DNA of 14,055 bases from Methanosarcinaceae archaeon. GTDB lineage: Archaea > Halobacteriota > Methanosarcinia > Methanosarcinales > Methanosarcinaceae. The position numbers were made by a program, and so were the translations under genes. The stretch spans positions 1 through 14,055 of the forward strand of contig JAFGOO010000158.1 in assembly GCA_016926455.1 (NCBI GenBank). Direction: 5' to 3'. The notes beneath the pieces were generated by a model that saw only the letters and a list, made by a program, of their open reading frames with translations, did no database searches and was not told the DNA's origin. Position 1 is the first letter of the stretch. Each line of letters begins with the position of its first letter. This document shows positions 1-6,152 of this stretch, piece by piece.

Positions 1-37
1 GGCTTTATTCATTCTACACCCATAATGAAGATTGTAA

Positions 38-154
38 TCAGCATGCTTTTCATACCTGGAAGCTTCAAGTGGAGTTGAATCGATCTTTTTGGAATTGGTT
101 TATGGGGTGCTGCCTGAAGATAAAATACAGGACATTGCTGATGAACTTATCTAG
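38..154 (+). pseudogene. C-terminal fragment of an unrecognised gene
   Basis: This is an open stretch in frame 2 with no good start codon; it ends with a TAG at 152-154. Its last residues, ending LPEDKIQDIADELI, read like the tail of a real acidic helical protein. A second frame (3-164) is also open across the same bases, so the sequence does not settle which, if either, was coding. Upstream stop codons at 23, 26 and 35 in the frame show that any gene here is truncated or frameshifted. I do not recognise the family. Confidence 0.25.
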
Positions 155-228
155 AAAGGTGTAAAAAAGAAGAGAGCAATACATTCTTTTTCGATACAAT
201 TTAGTAGCATAAAAGACAGAAAGAGGAT

Positions 229-388
229 ATGAAGAAAATAATCTCTTTCAGGGTGCATGAAACCATTAATAATGATGTTGCAAAAAAAGGATGATGTCAA
301 AGCTCTCAAAGACATCATCAAAAGCCTCGAAGAGAAGATTAACAAGTTCATAAATTCAGGTGATAAAGAAAAAGATTTTCAATTATAA
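229..388 (+). pseudogene. Small coiled-coil-like protein, frameshifted in an A7 run
   Basis: An ATG at 229, just after a GAGG at 223-226, starts MKKIISFRVHETINND and stops at TGA 292-294. The frame one base on continues with DDVKALKDIIKSLEEKINK and ends at TAA 386-388. Removing one A from the A7 run at 282-288 joins the two into a charged, helical protein of about 52 residues. The beginning (ISFRVHE) resembles the first strand of ribbon-helix-helix proteins, but this is only an impression. A 9-bp inverted repeat (290-298 with 311-319) starts directly after the A-run. The cause may be a homopolymer sequencing error, decay or real +1 frameshifting. It lies just upstream of the next gene. Confidence 0.4.
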
Positions 389-401
389 AAGGGGGATTAA
401 T

Positions 402-992
402 TTGAACAAAAAGAATAATCTTTTTTTAGCTGTTTCAAAGATGCTTTATTCATTGACCCATATACAGAAAGAAGAAAATCCTTATGCTTCAATAGATGAC
501 TGGAATATTTACCCCTCTTCTCCAAGTTCAGGAGATATACTGGACATAAAGGGGAAAACAAGGCCAGGTGAAAATATAGGGATGAAAGTTTCATTCACAA
601 TGTACCTTCCTGTCATTGACAACGAATATAGTTACGTATTTGAAAATATCAAAATACCTGATGGTAGCAACAGTTTCATGGTAAGAACACAGAAAGTTAA
701 AGATCTTAATTTTATAGTCCGCATGTTCATAGATTTTAAGCGAACCTTTGAAGCAGATAATGGGGTAGCTGAATTCTTTGAAAAGAACGTACCTGCCGGG
801 AATTATGAGGTAGTTATACAAGGAACGGCGAATAACGGAGAAAATGAAGTAAGGGCAGATTTCATTGCAACGCAAATAATAAAGGCAGATGAAGAAGGCA
901 ACTTTTTCCTCAAATACGATACAAGCATCCTTCCAAAGGGAGAATTCACTGTGAAGATCGGTGAAAATGAAAAGACGGTAACTTTAATATGA
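402..992 (+). CDS. Hypothetical beta-rich protein, Methanosarcinales-type
   Basis: About 196 residues if it starts at the TTG at 402, which follows a GGGGG at 391-395 and begins after the preceding small gene ends at 388. An in-frame GTG at 360 would add 14 residues but has no ribosome-binding site. After a short helical N-terminus (to about residue 20, not a convincing signal peptide) comes a motif IYPSSPSSGDILDIKG. The rest is alternating beta-strand sequence that looks like two Ig-like or CARDB-like sandwich domains, ending in GEFTVKIGENEKTVTLI. No catalytic motif is visible. Proteins of this style occur in Methanosarcina relatives, as far as I recall, but I know no function. The stop codon overlaps the start of tnpB debris, so the last residues may have been altered by the insertion. 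Confidence 0.65.
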   Translation: MNKKNNLFLAVSKMLYSLTHIQKEENPYASIDDWNIYPSSPSSGDILDIKGKTRPGENIGMKVSFTMYLPVIDNEYSYVFENIKIPDGSNSFMVRTQKVKDLNFIVRMFIDFKRTFEADNGVAEFFEKNVPAGNYEVVIQGTANNGENEVRADFIATQIIKADEEGNFFLKYDTSILPKGEFTVKIGENEKTVTLI

Positions 993-1205
993 AAGATAGA
1001 GATTGGCGTTGTCCTGAATGCGATACAGGACACGATATGGATATCAATGCTGCAATCAACATCAAGAAGTTTGCACTTCAAAATCAATATCTAATAACCG
1101 TTTGACACCTTCGGAACGAGGGGAAAGGCTTGTGGAATTGTGAACGATGGTTCAAAGAATGAAGCAACAAGCTCCATGCGTAAGCGTGGAGTATTTCGCG
1201 AATAA
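989..1205 (+). pseudogene. tnpB: tnpB 3' remnant (IS200/IS605, IS1341-type)
   Basis: Only the C-terminal end of a TnpB RNA-guided nuclease remains. Frame 2 encodes KDRDWRCPECDTGHDMDIN followed by AAINIKKFALQN. This is the second half of the four-cysteine zinc ribbon (CPEC) and the third RuvC motif (D-x-N-A-A-x-N-I), ending at TGA 1103-1105. The tail continues in frame 1 as TPSERGE and then in frame 0 as ACGIVNDGSKNEATSSMRKR, stopping at TAA 1203-1205. Two frameshifts are therefore needed to read the normal TnpB C-terminus. The rest of the gene is absent, because the preceding bases belong to the hypothetical gene at 402-992. In this family the tnpB 3' end also encodes the guide (omega) RNA, so this stretch may preserve part of that RNA. 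Confidence 0.85.
1172..1191 (+). other. Right-end hairpin of IS200/IS605 remnant
   Basis: CTCCATGC, loop GTAA, GCGTGGAG form an 8-bp stem (one G:U pair in RNA) with a GNRA-type loop. It lies inside the last codons of the tnpB remnant. Single-strand transposases of this group recognise subterminal hairpins, and the omega RNA overlaps this part of the element, so either role is possible. No target-specific tetranucleotide or exact element boundary can be fixed from this copy alone. Confidence 0.5.
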
Positions 1206-1248
1206 ACGAAATGACATGGCAGATTCTTGATAGATAGATATATGGGGT

Positions 1249-1289
1249 GTGTGCGGGAAGAAAAGTAAAGTTATATAGGTCCCGCACAC
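1249..1289 (+). promoter_or_regulatory. Perfect 10-bp inverted repeat around a TATA box
   Basis: GTGTGCGGGA (1249-1258) and TCCCGCACAC (1280-1289) are exact reverse complements separated by 21 bases. Within the spacer is an archaeal TATA-like TTATATA at 1271-1277 preceded by AAAG. The GC-rich arms stand out in AT-rich surroundings. A transcript from this TATA box would start near 1300 and reach the small membrane-protein gene at 1356. The layout suits an operator overlapping a promoter; an element end or hairpin is an alternative. Confidence 0.4.
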
Positions 1290-1355
1290 GGGGTGGTTAA
1301 TTCACAAAGACGTTTTTTACGACTAGGTGTACGTAACACAAATTACTCATTATTT

Positions 1356-1511
1356 ATGAATATTTCTGTTATTTGGGTTATATATGATGTGTTGACCCAA
1401 AACAAAGGTCTGACTTCTGTAATGAAAGTTTTTTGGATACTTTTAGCACTTCTATTTGGTATCTTCGGAGTTATTGTTTATTATTTACTTGGTAAAAAAA
1501 GTAAGTATTAA
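1356..1511 (+). CDS. 51-residue PLDc_N-like membrane peptide
   Basis: Starts at ATG 1356 (MNISVIWVIYDVL); an upstream GTG at 1293 in the same frame would add a non-conserved-looking leader. The sequence has a short polar stretch (TQNKGLTS), then one strong transmembrane helix of about 20 residues (VFWILLALLFGIFGVIVYYL) and a basic end LGKKSKY. Helix-Gly-x-x-x-Tyr-Tyr-Leu-Leu-Gly-Lys-Lys is the signature of the PLDc_N region (phospholipase D nuclease N-terminal domain). This region also occurs as stand-alone small membrane proteins of unknown role in bacteria and archaea. There is no nuclease domain here. It sits between transposon remnants and has a plausible promoter at 1271-1277. Family call is good; function unknown. 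Confidence 0.65.
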   Translation: MNISVIWVIYDVLTQNKGLTSVMKVFWILLALLFGIFGVIVYYLLGKKSKY

Positions 1512-1551
1512 AAAACAATACTTCTTTTTTATTTTTACTTTTAAGTTAAGA

Positions 1552-1719
1552 GTGGTAGAATGGTATGGCTTCTCTGATTCAGAACTTGAAAGACAGATCA
1601 CAGATAGAATGTCTTTTCGTAAATTCTTGGACTTCCTGACTACTATCCCTGATTTCTCGACCATCTGGACTTTTAGAGACATATTAAGCAAAACTGGAAA
1701 AGATAAAGAAATCTGGTAG
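1552..1719 (+). pseudogene. IS5-type transposase N-terminal stump
   Basis: The frame encodes VVEWYGFSDSELERQITDRM, then SFRKFLDF and IPDFSTIWTFRDILSKTGKD, ending KEIW before a TAG. WYGxSDxELExQIxDRxSFxxFL...IPDxSTxWxFRxxL is the DUF772-like N-terminal block of IS5-family DDE transposases. Nothing of the catalytic DDE domain follows. The TAG falls exactly where the family normally continues into a D/N-E-L-like sequence, and the next two codons after it are indeed E and L, after which similarity is lost. The start is also missing. It is a dead fragment of about 56 codons. Confidence 0.75.
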
Positions 1720-1865
1720 GAATTACACATGCATTCTTTTTCCATCAAAGATATATATCAATACAAGATTAAATTAAAATAACAAGTGCATTGTGGGCGT
1801 GGGTGGCCAGTTAATCAAAAACATTAGAATTTGATTGAAAGCTTGCTTTTATTCAAATAAGTGTA

Positions 1866-1905
1866 GTTATTAATATGCTCTTTGATAAAAAGGAGTTTAA
1901 AGGAG
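1866..1905 (+). promoter_or_regulatory. Promoter/RBS region of the proton ATPase
   Basis: An AT-rich TTATTAATATG at about 1868-1877 could be the TATA box, giving a start near 1897. AGGAG occurs twice, at 1891-1895 and 1901-1905; the second is 10 bases from the ATG and is the likely Shine-Dalgarno site. A second TATA-like sequence (GATATATATC, 1750-1759) would give a leader of about 140 bases. The 1720-1865 stretch otherwise holds nothing recognisable. Confidence 0.4.
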
Positions 1906-1915
1906 CAGAATAACA

Positions 1916-4363
1916 ATGGTTCAAACTTTAATAAGTATGGAAGAAGCAAAGAATGCGACCATAAGTGAACTGTTAGATAAAATATCTTCAAATGAAAACG
2001 GTCTTTCTGCTTCAGAAGCAGAAAAACGACTTCAGCAATATGGGCCTAATGAAATCACTGAAAAGAAATCCAGCACACTTGTTAAATTTTTAAGCTATTT
2101 TTGGGGCCCCATTCCATGGATGATCGAGATTGCAGCAATCTTATCTGCAATTCTCCATCGTTGGGAGGATTTTTTGATTATCTTTTCTCTGCTGATGTTA
2201 AATGCCATAGTAGGATTCTGGCAGGAACACAAAGCAGACAATGCTATTGAATTGTTAAAACAGAAATTGCCCTTGGAAGCACGGGTGTTCCGCGATAACA
2301 AATGGCTTGAAGTTGATGCTCGCGAAATAGTGCCGGGGGATCTAATTCGCCTCCGTCTAGGTGATATTTTACCCGCAGATGTTAAACTCATAAGTGGAGA
2401 TTATCTGCTGGTAGACGAATCTGCATTAACCGGAGAATCTCTTCCTGTAGAAAAGCATGTTCTTGATGTTGCATACTCCGGTTCCGTTATCCGTCGGGGT
2501 GAAATGGATGCATTGGTAGTTGCCACTGGGATGGGCACATATTTCGGTAAGACCGCTAAGCTGGTGGAAGAAGCTAAAACCCAAAGCCATTTTCAAAAAG
2601 CTGTCATCAAGATCGGCGATTATCTGATTGCTTTTGCTCTTGTACTTGTAGTCCTGATATTTTTTGTGGTGCTTTATCGTCATGAAAGTCTGCTGGATTT
2701 TTTTCAATTTGCGTTGGTACTAATTGTCGCAGCGATACCGGCAGCCCTGCCGGCAGTTCTTTCGGTGACTATGGCGGTAGGCGCGATATCTCTGGCTAAA
2801 GAGGGAGCTATCATTACTAAACTTGCTGCTGTCGAGGAAATGGCTGGCATGGATATTTTGTGTTCAGATAAGACGGGTACCATTACTAAAAATGAGTTGG
2901 CACTGTCCGATATAAAGCTCTTCAATGATTTTTCAGAAAAGGATGTACTTCTGTTTGCAAGCCTAGCATCAAGAGAAGAGGATCAGGATCCTATTGATAA
3001 TGCAATTATTACTAAAACCAAAACCGTGCAGGATTTTGTTGGGATAACTGATGGCTACAAGGTAATTGCGTTCAATCCTTTTGACCCCGTTTCAAAAAGG
3101 ACAGAAGCTACAATAGAGGATACCAATGGCAATAGGTTCAAAGTATCTAAGGGAGCACCTCAGGTTATTCTGTCTCTTATAGACAGCAAAGATATAAACA
3201 GTACACAGGTTGATGAAGATGTTAATAATTTTGCTGCCAATGGATATCGGGCATTAGGTGTTGCCAAGAACGATGCTCAAGGAAGCTGGCATTTTGCCGG
3301 TCTTATCGCCCTTTACGATCCACCCCGCGAAGACTCAGCAGAAACCATCAAGATTGCACAAACCATGGGAGTGAATGTCAAAATGGTTACCGGTGATCAC
3401 CTTGCTATCGCTAAGGAGATTGCAAGGCAGGTAAACCTGAGCCCTGACATCATGCTTGCTTCCTCCTTTCTGGATATGCCCGACAGCAAAGCACAGGATG
3501 TTGTTGAAACCGTAAATGGTTTTGCCCAAGTTTTCCCAGAGCATAAGTATCATATTGTTGAACTACTACAGCGCAAGGGTCATATTGTAGGTATGACGGG
3601 AGATGGAGTCAATGATGCACCAGCTCTAAAAAAAGCCGATGTCGGCATTGCTGTTAACGGTGCTACAGATGCAGCCAAATCCGCTGCTGACATCGTGCTA
3701 ACAAAGCCCGGACTTTGTGTCGTTGTTGGTGCGATCAAGGAGAGTCGTAAAATATTCCAGCGGATGAACAATTATTCAATCTATCGTATTACTGAAACAA
3801 TTCGCATACTGCTTTTCATAACTCTTTCCATAATCGTATTTCACTTCTATCCTGTTACTGCATTAATGATTGTTTTGTTAGCACTTCTAAATGATGCACC
3901 AATCATGACCATTGCTTATGATAATGTCAAATATTCCGATATGCCGGAAAAATGGGATATGCGAACTTTATTAAGTATGGCTACTATACTCGGAATTATT
4001 GGAGTTACTACATCATTTGGAATCCTTTATATTGGCTTACATATTTTTCAGTTAAACCATGAAATTATCCAGTCTTTTGTTTATCTAAAGCTTTCTGTAG
4101 CGGGTCATTTAACAATGTTTGTAGCAAGAACAAAAGGTCCCTTTTGGTCAGTAAAACCAGCAATGCCCTTATTTATAGCGGTTATAACTACGCAACTTAT
4201 TGCCACTATTATTACTGTTTATGGGATTTTACTTCCTGCAATGGGTTGGAATCTAGCGCTTTTTGTTTGGGGATATGCATTGATAGCTTTTATTATAACA
4301 GATCTTATAAAAGTTCGTGCATACAGATTACTTAATCACACAGGGATTAGATTTCACAGATGA
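1916..4363 (+). CDS. Plasma-membrane-type H+-transporting P-type ATPase (P3A)
   Basis: An 815-residue, apparently intact pump that uses ATP to export protons across the cell membrane. Visible landmarks are an N-terminal cation-ATPase segment (about residues 13-80); the actuator loop TGES (172-175); the M4 motif IPAALP (274-279); the phosphorylation site D318 in CSDKTGT; the nucleotide-binding KGAP (412-415); and the hinge TGDGVNDAP (561-569). Residues typical of proton pumps are present: the M5 arginine (R630 in ETIRIL) and the M6 aspartate (D660 in LLNDAPIMTIA), matching R655 and D684 of plant AHA2. These argue against a Ca2+ or Cu+ pump. It ends soon after the last membrane helix (HTGIRFHR) and lacks the plant C-terminal autoinhibitory tail, as usual for prokaryotic members. 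It stands alone, flanked by transposon debris. Confidence 0.97.
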   Translation: MVQTLISMEEAKNATISELLDKISSNENGLSASEAEKRLQQYGPNEITEKKSSTLVKFLSYFWGPIPWMIEIAAILSAILHRWEDFLIIFSLLMLNAIVGFWQEHKADNAIELLKQKLPLEARVFRDNKWLEVDAREIVPGDLIRLRLGDILPADVKLISGDYLLVDESALTGESLPVEKHVLDVAYSGSVIRRGEMDALVVATGMGTYFGKTAKLVEEAKTQSHFQKAVIKIGDYLIAFALVLVVLIFFVVLYRHESLLDFFQFALVLIVAAIPAALPAVLSVTMAVGAISLAKEGAIITKLAAVEEMAGMDILCSDKTGTITKNELALSDIKLFNDFSEKDVLLFASLASREEDQDPIDNAIITKTKTVQDFVGITDGYKVIAFNPFDPVSKRTEATIEDTNGNRFKVSKGAPQVILSLIDSKDINSTQVDEDVNNFAANGYRALGVAKNDAQGSWHFAGLIALYDPPREDSAETIKIAQTMGVNVKMVTGDHLAIAKEIARQVNLSPDIMLASSFLDMPDSKAQDVVETVNGFAQVFPEHKYHIVELLQRKGHIVGMTGDGVNDAPALKKADVGIAVNGATDAAKSAADIVLTKPGLCVVVGAIKESRKIFQRMNNYSIYRITETIRILLFITLSIIVFHFYPVTALMIVLLALLNDAPIMTIAYDNVKYSDMPEKWDMRTLLSMATILGIIGVTTSFGILYIGLHIFQLNHEIIQSFVYLKLSVAGHLTMFVARTKGPFWSVKPAMPLFIAVITTQLIATIITVYGILLPAMGWNLALFVWGYALIAFIITDLIKVRAYRLLNHTGIRFHR

Positions 4364-4432
4364 AAAAAATATGATTATGATCAATTAGTGACTTTTGTAT
4401 ATATACTAATGGCGAACTATACTCGAAACATT

Positions 4433-4459
4433 CGATTTTATATCTGATTGACAAAATCG
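4433..4459 (+). terminator. Possible hairpin after the ATPase gene
   Basis: CGATTTT (4433-4439) and AAAATCG (4453-4459) pair perfectly over 7 bp around a 13-base loop, 70 bases after the ATPase stop. The arms are A/T-rich and there is no strong T-run, so terminator function is weakly supported. Confidence 0.25.
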
Positions 4460-4497
4460 TATAGGAAATAAATTATACTGTTAGAGAACTAAAATCC

Positions 4498-4509
4498 AAA
4501 TATATAACC
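4498..4509 (+). promoter_or_regulatory. Candidate TATA box upstream of the permease pair
   Basis: AAATATATAACC at 4498-4509 is a good archaeal TATA-like sequence. A transcript from it would start near 4530, inside the IS end, and run into the mini-ORF and permease genes. Another candidate, GTATATATAC, lies at 4398-4407. The choice between them is not resolvable here. Confidence 0.35.
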
Positions 4510-4519
4510 GTTTGTTTTT

Positions 4520-4575
4520 TTACGATAATTGGGGTGTAGGGGGTACGATTCATCCCACGACTAAATTCGTGGGGT
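4520..4575 (-). mobile_element. Solo IS200/IS605 (IS1341-type) left end, inverted
   Basis: The minus strand reads a hairpin (CCCACGA with TCGTGGG, plus-strand 4554-4560 and 4567-4573, 6-base loop), then GATGAATCGTACCCC, then a run of ACACCCCAATTATCGTAA type. The same hairpin-adjacent sequence precedes the tnpB at the right end of the window on the opposite strand: 18 bases (4540-4557) are an exact inverted copy of 13768-13785. Bases 4520-4541 are also an exact direct copy of 13720-13741. No tnpA or tnpB lies next to it, because the minus-strand side runs into the ATPase gene. It is therefore an orphan end or a small non-autonomous element. Confidence 0.65.
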
Positions 4576-4610
4576 TATTTTATTGAACTCTAAAGGAGTC
4601 TTATACTCTA

Positions 4611-4655
4611 ATGAGTTTAAGTATCTTCGAGAAAAAACATATTCATAATGCTTAG
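4611..4655 (+). CDS. Possible 14-residue leader peptide
   Basis: AAAGGAG at 4592-4598 precedes an ATG at 4611 that opens MSLSIFEKKHIHNA and stops at TAG 4653-4655. This is 16 bases before the permease start, and the stop lies just upstream of the permease ribosome-binding site. The arrangement would allow translational coupling or a leader-peptide role. Equally, it may be a chance ORF; the only support is the ribosome-binding site and position. Confidence 0.2.
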   Translation: MSLSIFEKKHIHNA

Positions 4656-4671
4656 GCAAGGTGATGGGTGT

Positions 4672-5100
4672 ATGATTAATTTAGAAAATAGTGCCAGAAA
4701 AACCCTGACGTCTATAAATCAAAGTTTTCCTGTACTTTTTGGAGTTGTAATGGCAATAAGTCTTCTGAAAAGTGCAGTACCTGAATCTCTTTATTCCACT
4801 ATTTTTACTGGTAATATCTTTATTGATTCACTCGTCGGTAGTTTTATTGGGAGTGTGGCAGCAGGAAATCCGATAACAAGTTATGTGATTGGAGGTGAAC
4901 TTCTTAGTGAAGGTGTATCTCTTGTTGCCGTTACAGCATTCATGTTAAGTTGGGTTACTGTAGGAATTTTTAACCTCCCTGCTGAGATGGACATCCTTGG
5001 AACGAAATTTGCCCTAACAAGGAACATAATCTGTTTTATCGTAACTTTTTTTGTAGCCATATTAACAGTAACTACTCTAGGATTCATAGGAGAACTATAG
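4672..5100 (+). CDS. Half-permease, COG0701/DUF318 (ArsP-like), first subunit
   Basis: About 142 residues from ATG 4672 (MINLENSARK). The GGTGAT at 4658-4663, complementary to the 16S rRNA tail, is 8 bases upstream; this favours 4672 over the in-frame ATG at 4648. Four membrane helices are visible: near SFPVLFGVVMAISLL, the glycine-rich IDSLVGSFIGSVAAGNPI, SLVAVTAFMLSWVTVGIF and ICFIVTFFVAILTVTTLG. The motif AGNPITSYVIGGELL followed by LPAEMDILGTKFALTRN is typical of half-size members of the permease family that includes ArsP. Full-length permeases of this family have about eight helices in one chain; here the protein is half that and is followed after 2 bp by the other half. The substrate is not predictable; organoarsenicals or other metal(loid) compounds are the family precedent. 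Confidence 0.8.
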   Translation: MINLENSARKTLTSINQSFPVLFGVVMAISLLKSAVPESLYSTIFTGNIFIDSLVGSFIGSVAAGNPITSYVIGGELLSEGVSLVAVTAFMLSWVTVGIFNLPAEMDILGTKFALTRNIICFIVTFFVAILTVTTLGFIGEL

Positions 5101-5102
5101 CT

Positions 5103-5594
5103 GTGAAACAATATTCTTTTGTTGGAATAATAATCGCAATCTATCTTATGGTTTATCTTAAGTTTCCTTCTTTGTTCTACGAATCGGTATTGGAAACCTA
5201 CTCAATCCTTTTACGTGTAATTCCAATACTTGCATTAGTATTTGTTTTCATATTCCTGTTCAACTTGTTTATCAAACCTGATAAGATCAGGATGCATTTT
5301 GGACAGCAGGCAGGAACTAGAGGCTGGATATTTTCAATTGTAGCGGGCATTTTGTGTGTGGGTCCCGTTTATGTATGGTATCCTCTTCTTTCAGATCTTA
5401 GAGAAAAAGGGATGAGAACTTCTTTTCTGAGTACATTCCTATATAACCGCTCTATAAAACTCCCTTTAATTCCTATCATGATGCATTATTTCGGTTTTAC
5501 CTATACATTGATATTTACATTATACATTATTATAGCGTCTGTTGTTGTCGGCTATATTACCGAACTGATAGTTGATGATACACTAAACTCCTAG
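5103..5594 (+). CDS. Half-permease, COG0701/DUF318 (ArsP-like), second subunit
   Basis: 163 residues from GTG 5103, 2 bp after the previous stop, with AGGAG at 5088-5092 inside the upstream gene; translation is probably coupled. Membrane helices lie near residues 5-20, 33-57, 75-97 and 115-155. The conserved core is GWIFSIVAGILCVGPVYVWY, then PLLSDLREKGM, then FLYNRSIKLPLIPIMMHYFG, recognisable as the second half of these permeases. One cysteine lies in the third helix (ILCVGP), a position of interest because ArsP uses membrane cysteines for arsenic. That specificity is not shown here. The two halves presumably assemble into one transporter. No ArsR or thioredoxin gene is adjacent. The gene ends in TAG, followed three codons later by TAA. 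Confidence 0.8.
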   Translation: MKQYSFVGIIIAIYLMVYLKFPSLFYESVLETYSILLRVIPILALVFVFIFLFNLFIKPDKIRMHFGQQAGTRGWIFSIVAGILCVGPVYVWYPLLSDLREKGMRTSFLSTFLYNRSIKLPLIPIMMHYFGFTYTLIFTLYIIIASVVVGYITELIVDDTLNS

Positions 5595-5600
5595 GATACC

Positions 5601-5633
5601 TGGTAAAAACGCCGCCATATGTCATTTTTACCA
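5601..5633 (+). terminator. Hairpin after the permease pair
   Basis: TGGTAAAAA (5601-5609) and TTTTTACCA (5625-5633) pair perfectly over 9 bp with a 15-base loop, starting 6 bases after the permease stop. Placement and the T-rich right arm suit a transcription terminator. Confidence 0.55.
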
Positions 5634-5679
5634 TTCAATCCAAGAAACTTTCCAAAAGTCGAATTAAGTCCAAAAGAGG

Positions 5680-5812
5680 CTGTCGGAAAAGTACCCAAAA
5701 AACACTTAAATTTAAACATTCAAAATTATTATTTAAATTAAATCAGTATGCTACACCCATTCGAGTTTAGACCGCAAAGCTGAAATTTCGAAAAACAAGT
5801 CTTTTCCGCCAG
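5680..5812. repeat. 133-bp segment bounded by 12-bp inverted repeats
   Basis: CTGTCGGAAAAG (5680-5691) and CTTTTCCGCCAG (5801-5812) are inverted repeats with one mismatch. The left end, with GAGG just before it, resembles the GGCTGTC...AAAAGT ends of many DDE insertion sequences. The interior is AT-rich and has no ORF. It may be a MITE-like remnant; target-site duplications are not evident. Confidence 0.3.
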
Positions 5813-5828
5813 TTACCAAAACATTGTA

Positions 5829-5967
5829 TTGATAGTGTTTTAAAACCTCTTATATATAATATCAGCATCATGATCAATGGTTCACTTACCTTAAAGACAT
5901 GTTTTATAATTCCATATACATGGCAGTAGATAATAGTTCAGTTCATTCGATTTCAAAACACTATCAA
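5829..5967. repeat. Long inverted repeat around a TATA box
   Basis: TTGATAGTGTTTT (5829-5841) and AAAACACTATCAA (5955-5967) are perfect 13-bp inverted copies. With one mismatch they extend to 17-bp arms (5829-5845 and 5951-5967). About 105 bases lie between, including a strong TATA-like CTTATATATAAT (5849-5860) and the beginning of a broken ORF. It could be an operator pair, a structured RNA or an old element's ends. Confidence 0.4.
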
Positions 5968-6075
5968 GAGATCCCATGTGAAATATCTACAAGCTATCAT
6001 CTAAAAAAAATGGATATCTACGAGCTTATCCGATTAAATAAAAAATCCGTTTTCAAGGGCCTATCAATAGCCTGA
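5860..6075 (+). pseudogene. Short broken ORF, possibly decayed transposase
   Basis: An open frame runs from 5860, with an ATG at 5899 (58 codons), to TGA 6073-6075. It includes MAVDNSSVHSISKHYQEIPC and YHLKKMDIYELIRLNKKSV. The pattern of a serine/threonine-rich stretch, a proline and then HLKKMDIYELIRLN recalls the N-terminal region of some archaeal IS4/IS1634-like transposases, but I cannot prove that. Downstream frames contain many stops, so if it was a transposase it is now dead. The upstream TATA box at 5849-5860 is good, so a short transcript is conceivable. Confidence 0.3.
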
Positions 6076-6126
6076 ATCTTGCCGCACTCGACAAGAGACG
6101 TTACTTTCACGTACCGTTCTTAGAAG

Positions 6127-6152
6127 AGGAAGAACGAGTAATCGTTCTTCCT
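6127..6152 (+). ncRNA. Perfect 11-bp hairpin with GUAA loop
   Basis: AGGAAGAACGA (6127-6137) and TCGTTCTTCCT (6142-6152) are exact complements closed by GTAA, a GNRA-type tetraloop. The stem stands in the middle of the gene-poor 5595-6278 interval, about 50 bases after a broken ORF and about 270 bases downstream of a TATA box. It could end a transcript from that TATA box, or be part of a small RNA. The rest of the interval from 6153 to 6248 shows nothing recognisable. Confidence 0.4.

Noticed and set aside
282..298. Programmed -1 frameshift at A7
   Set aside because: The -1 frame after the A-run gives an unrelated sequence; the sensible continuation is in the +1 frame.
360..401. GTG start at 360 for the hypothetical protein
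   Set aside because: It overlaps the preceding small gene and lacks a ribosome-binding site; TTG at 402 follows a G-rich site at proper distance.
1916..4363. Ca2+ or heavy-metal P-type ATPase
   Set aside because: No CPC motif in M4 and no N-terminal metal-binding domain; the M5 arginine and M6 Asn-Asp pair match P3A proton pumps.
1094..4514. Shared 11-mer ATAACCGTTTG at 1094-1104 and 4504-4514
   Set aside because: An 11-base match is expected by chance many times in 14 kb and the flanks do not align.
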